Below are positions 62,505 through 64,000 of a stretch of DNA of 64,000 nt, piece by piece; the stretch's first letter is position 1; every line of letters starts with the position of its first letter. Position numbers and translations under genes: made by a program. The notes beneath the pieces were generated by a model. The model did no database searches. It saw nothing but the letters and a program-made list of their open reading frames with translations, and was not told the origin of the DNA. Origin of the DNA: JAVKEN01 sp040221415 (GTDB taxonomy: Bacteria; Pseudomonadota; Alphaproteobacteria; Rickettsiales; JABSSG01); the NCBI GenBank assembly GCA_040221415.1, contig JAVKEN010000009.1, positions 21,753 through 85,752 on the forward strand. The letters run 5' to 3'.

Positions 62505-63581
62505 CTACTTCGGGCCTTCCAATGATCTCTCTTTGCTGACATGACGTTTCTCAGATAATTTGGTTGCATGCGACAAATTGGATGTTTGTTTGGATTCAAA
62601 TTTTTGTCTCCATGAGATCATATCTTCTTTTTCTTGCCTCCTTTCTTGACTACCTTTCTCTCTGTGAGCACCTCTTGTAGCAGTCACAAGGCAAGCTTCT
62701 GCAAAACTAATGATCGCATCATACGTTCTGTTACTTGGAATATTCCCCCCTTCAATGCTCATTTCATCATCCATTTTGGCATCAACAACAGCAGCTTTAA
62801 ATGCTCTGGATATTTCTCCATCATCCATCTGATGGAAATCCTTTACGCGTTTCTTGTACAAGCTTTTTATAGCACATATCTCGCAATTAACTTCCTTGTA
62901 GAATTTCTCTAAATCTTCAAGAGAAAAATTTGCAAGAACATCAAATTTTTTGCCAAATTCTTCTAAAAAATCTTTATTTATTTTTTTCTTTTTCGTATTT
63001 CTTGCCCGCAATTGCACTTCTTTTAACCCAGATGCCAGAAATGATAAAGCACTAGCAACTTCTGCTATTAACAATCCATTATTTGCTATCATTGCAACAG
63101 TTGATGCCTTGTCTAGAGCATGGTCACGTATTACTGATAACCCCTCTGTATTATTCAATTTATTTTCACGAGGCGCCCTCCCCCCTACAGTTCTCTCGTT
63201 GACTTTTGATGATTTAAGAGAAGAGCGAGATTTGCCTTTTGGAAGAAGGTCGATCAGTTTATTTCTACATTTCACTGCCTCTGCTATATTTCTTGCTAAG
63301 CTAGCTTTCCTTTCTAAAGTTTGAAGTTGATTAATTTTATTATATCTATACGCCAAAGAAACAGCGGCAAATATAAGAGTGACCGCCCCTATTGCAATCG
63401 CACCGACGCCTCCAGTTGTAGCAACAAAAACTGCAGCTGATAATACTATTAGAACCCTGGAAATAATTAGATCAACTTTTTCTTCAAAGTATGGATCGTA
63501 CTTGTATCTTTCCCACAGGTTATGCAAGAAAACTCCAGGATATTGCCACCAACCTTTTTCTTTATAACTTCTCAGTTCCAT
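62505..63581 (-). CDS. Basic membrane-associated protein of unknown function
   Basis: I do not recognise this 358-residue protein. A charged N-terminus with many aromatics precedes a long hydrophobic hairpin (about 42-78, including TTGGVGAIAIGAVTLIFAA). A Lys/Arg-rich segment follows, then another apolar stretch (about 163-187), a helical part with FSLEDLEKFYKEV, and a strongly basic, Ser-rich C-terminal 60 residues. Basic C-termini are frequent in type IV secretion substrates, but that is inference only. The stop codon abuts the tRNA-Asp 3' end. Neighbours do not suggest a pathway. Confidence 0.75.
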   Translation of the reverse strand: MELRSYKEKGWWQYPGVFLHNLWERYKYDPYFEEKVDLIISRVLIVLSAAVFVATTGGVGAIAIGAVTLIFAAVSLAYRYNKINQLQTLERKASLARNIAEAVKCRNKLIDLLPKGKSRSSLKSSKVNERTVGGRAPRENKLNNTEGLSVIRDHALDKASTVAMIANNGLLIAEVASALSFLASGLKEVQLRARNTKKKKINKDFLEEFGKKFDVLANFSLEDLEKFYKEVNCEICAIKSLYKKRVKDFHQMDDGEISRAFKAAVVDAKMDDEMSIEGGNIPSNRTYDAIISFAEACLVTATRGAHREKGSQERRQEKEDMISWRQKFESKQTSNLSHATKLSEKRHVSKERSLEGPK

Positions 63582-63659
63582 AAATTAATCTATAAATATT
63601 CCTTCTATAGTAATCATATTTTTGATAAATAAATAGGTTCTAAATAAAGTTATATACAA

Positions 63660-64000
63660 ATGAAGATATTAGCGCCACAAGCACGCAAAAAACATCACGA
63701 AACTAAATTGCATGGAAAAGTTATCAAAGACGATTATTTCTGGCTTCGAGATAAATCATGGCCCAATATTAAGAACAAAGAAATTCTTGATTATTTACAA
63801 GAAGAGAATGAATACAGCGCATGTTATTTTAAGAAGATTGAAAATTTACAAAGAAAAATATATAGGGAGTTAATATCAAGAATTAAGCTTGATGATAAAA
63901 CAGTGTCCATAAAGAAAAGAAATCATCTATATAGCACCCAGACTTTCAAAACGAAACAATACAAGAAACATATAAGAACAAATTGCTTTTCTAGAAAAAA
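63660..64000 (+). CDS. ptrB: Oligopeptidase B, N-terminal fragment (runs off the window)
   Basis: The frame stays open from ATG at 63660 to the window end (113 codons). LAPQARKKHHETKLHGKVIKDDYFWLRDK matches the N-terminus of S9A serine peptidases of the oligopeptidase B type (PHxxxxHGxxxxDDYxWLRD), and ILDYLQEENEY and SRIKLDDKTV also fit. The catalytic domain lies beyond the window, so activity and completeness cannot be judged. No clear ribosome site is visible. Confidence 0.88.
   Translation, partial: MKILAPQARKKHHETKLHGKVIKDDYFWLRDKSWPNIKNKEILDYLQEENEYSACYFKKIENLQRKIYRELISRIKLDDKTVSIKKRNHLYSTQTFKTKQYKKHIRTNCFSRK

Overview
The window is a gene-dense, A+T-rich stretch of a bacterial chromosome. 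The gene content points to an alphaproteobacterium with an intracellular lifestyle, most likely of the order Rickettsiales (Holosporales cannot be excluded). Alphaproteobacterial markers are a TrcR/DUF1013 regulator, a PopZ-type polar organiser, an ELM1-family protein, a HIG1-type membrane protein and the alphaproteobacterial form of GltX. Host-association markers are three ankyrin proteins, two pentapeptide-repeat proteins, ProP/MHS and BrnQ-type importers, pyruvate phosphate dikinase and an Mrp antiporter operon. KdsA and an O-antigen-ligase-like protein indicate that lipopolysaccharide is made, which argues against the LPS-less Anaplasmataceae. The genus cannot be fixed from the sequence alone.

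Layout. 1-3634 (+): the tail of an Ala/Glu-rich protein, a HIG1 protein, gltX and mutL. 3617-8504 (-): a huge pentapeptide-repeat protein, a minimal MscS and a membrane ankyrin protein. 8713-11599 (+): brnQ, ELM1 and mutM in an overlapping set. 11580-13878 (-): cell-wall amidase, an exported intradiol-dioxygenase-fold protein and a small pentapeptide protein. 14003-15070 (+): a membrane-anchored FKBP-like protein. 15048-18249 (-): holB-metG-tatD. 18289-18924 (+): nth. 18917-29408 (-): tolC, popZ, a Gln-rich exported protein, an exported ankyrin protein, trmD, rplS, a HAD phosphatase, an MHS transporter, queH, comEC and a large orphan protein. 29528-30562 (+): tRNA-Cys and xerD. 30559-34047 (-): tpiA-secG-pyrG-kdsA. 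34195-34626 (+): queD. 34628-43463 (-): an 8.8 kb run rpsB-tsf-pyrH-frr-glyQ-glyS-ppdK. 43609-44582 (-): trcR and cutA. 44680-47884 (+): an ankyrin/hydrolase-like protein and gltA. 47891-48667 (-): a uracil-DNA glycosylase. 48707-54269 (+): rluD, waaL-like, aas. 54258-55296 (-): an alpha/beta hydrolase and a small unknown. 55455-62360 (-): an Mrp antiporter operon, including a 42-residue membrane ORF. 62427 to the end: tRNA-Asp, an unknown basic membrane protein and the start of oligopeptidase B.

Housekeeping genes form tight operons with overlaps or gaps of a few bases. Six of eight convergent protein-gene pairs overlap at their 3' ends. No gap without a gene exceeds 300 bases.

The least explained material is: two large orphan proteins (3617-6967, 18917-20692) that appear to share a 15-residue motif, one of them with an internal duplication; the ankyrin protein with a degenerate serine-hydrolase domain; the Mrp operon with a split MnhA, a third antiporter-like subunit and a coupled one-TM mini-protein; and three short regulatory-looking palindromic or structured intergenic regions.
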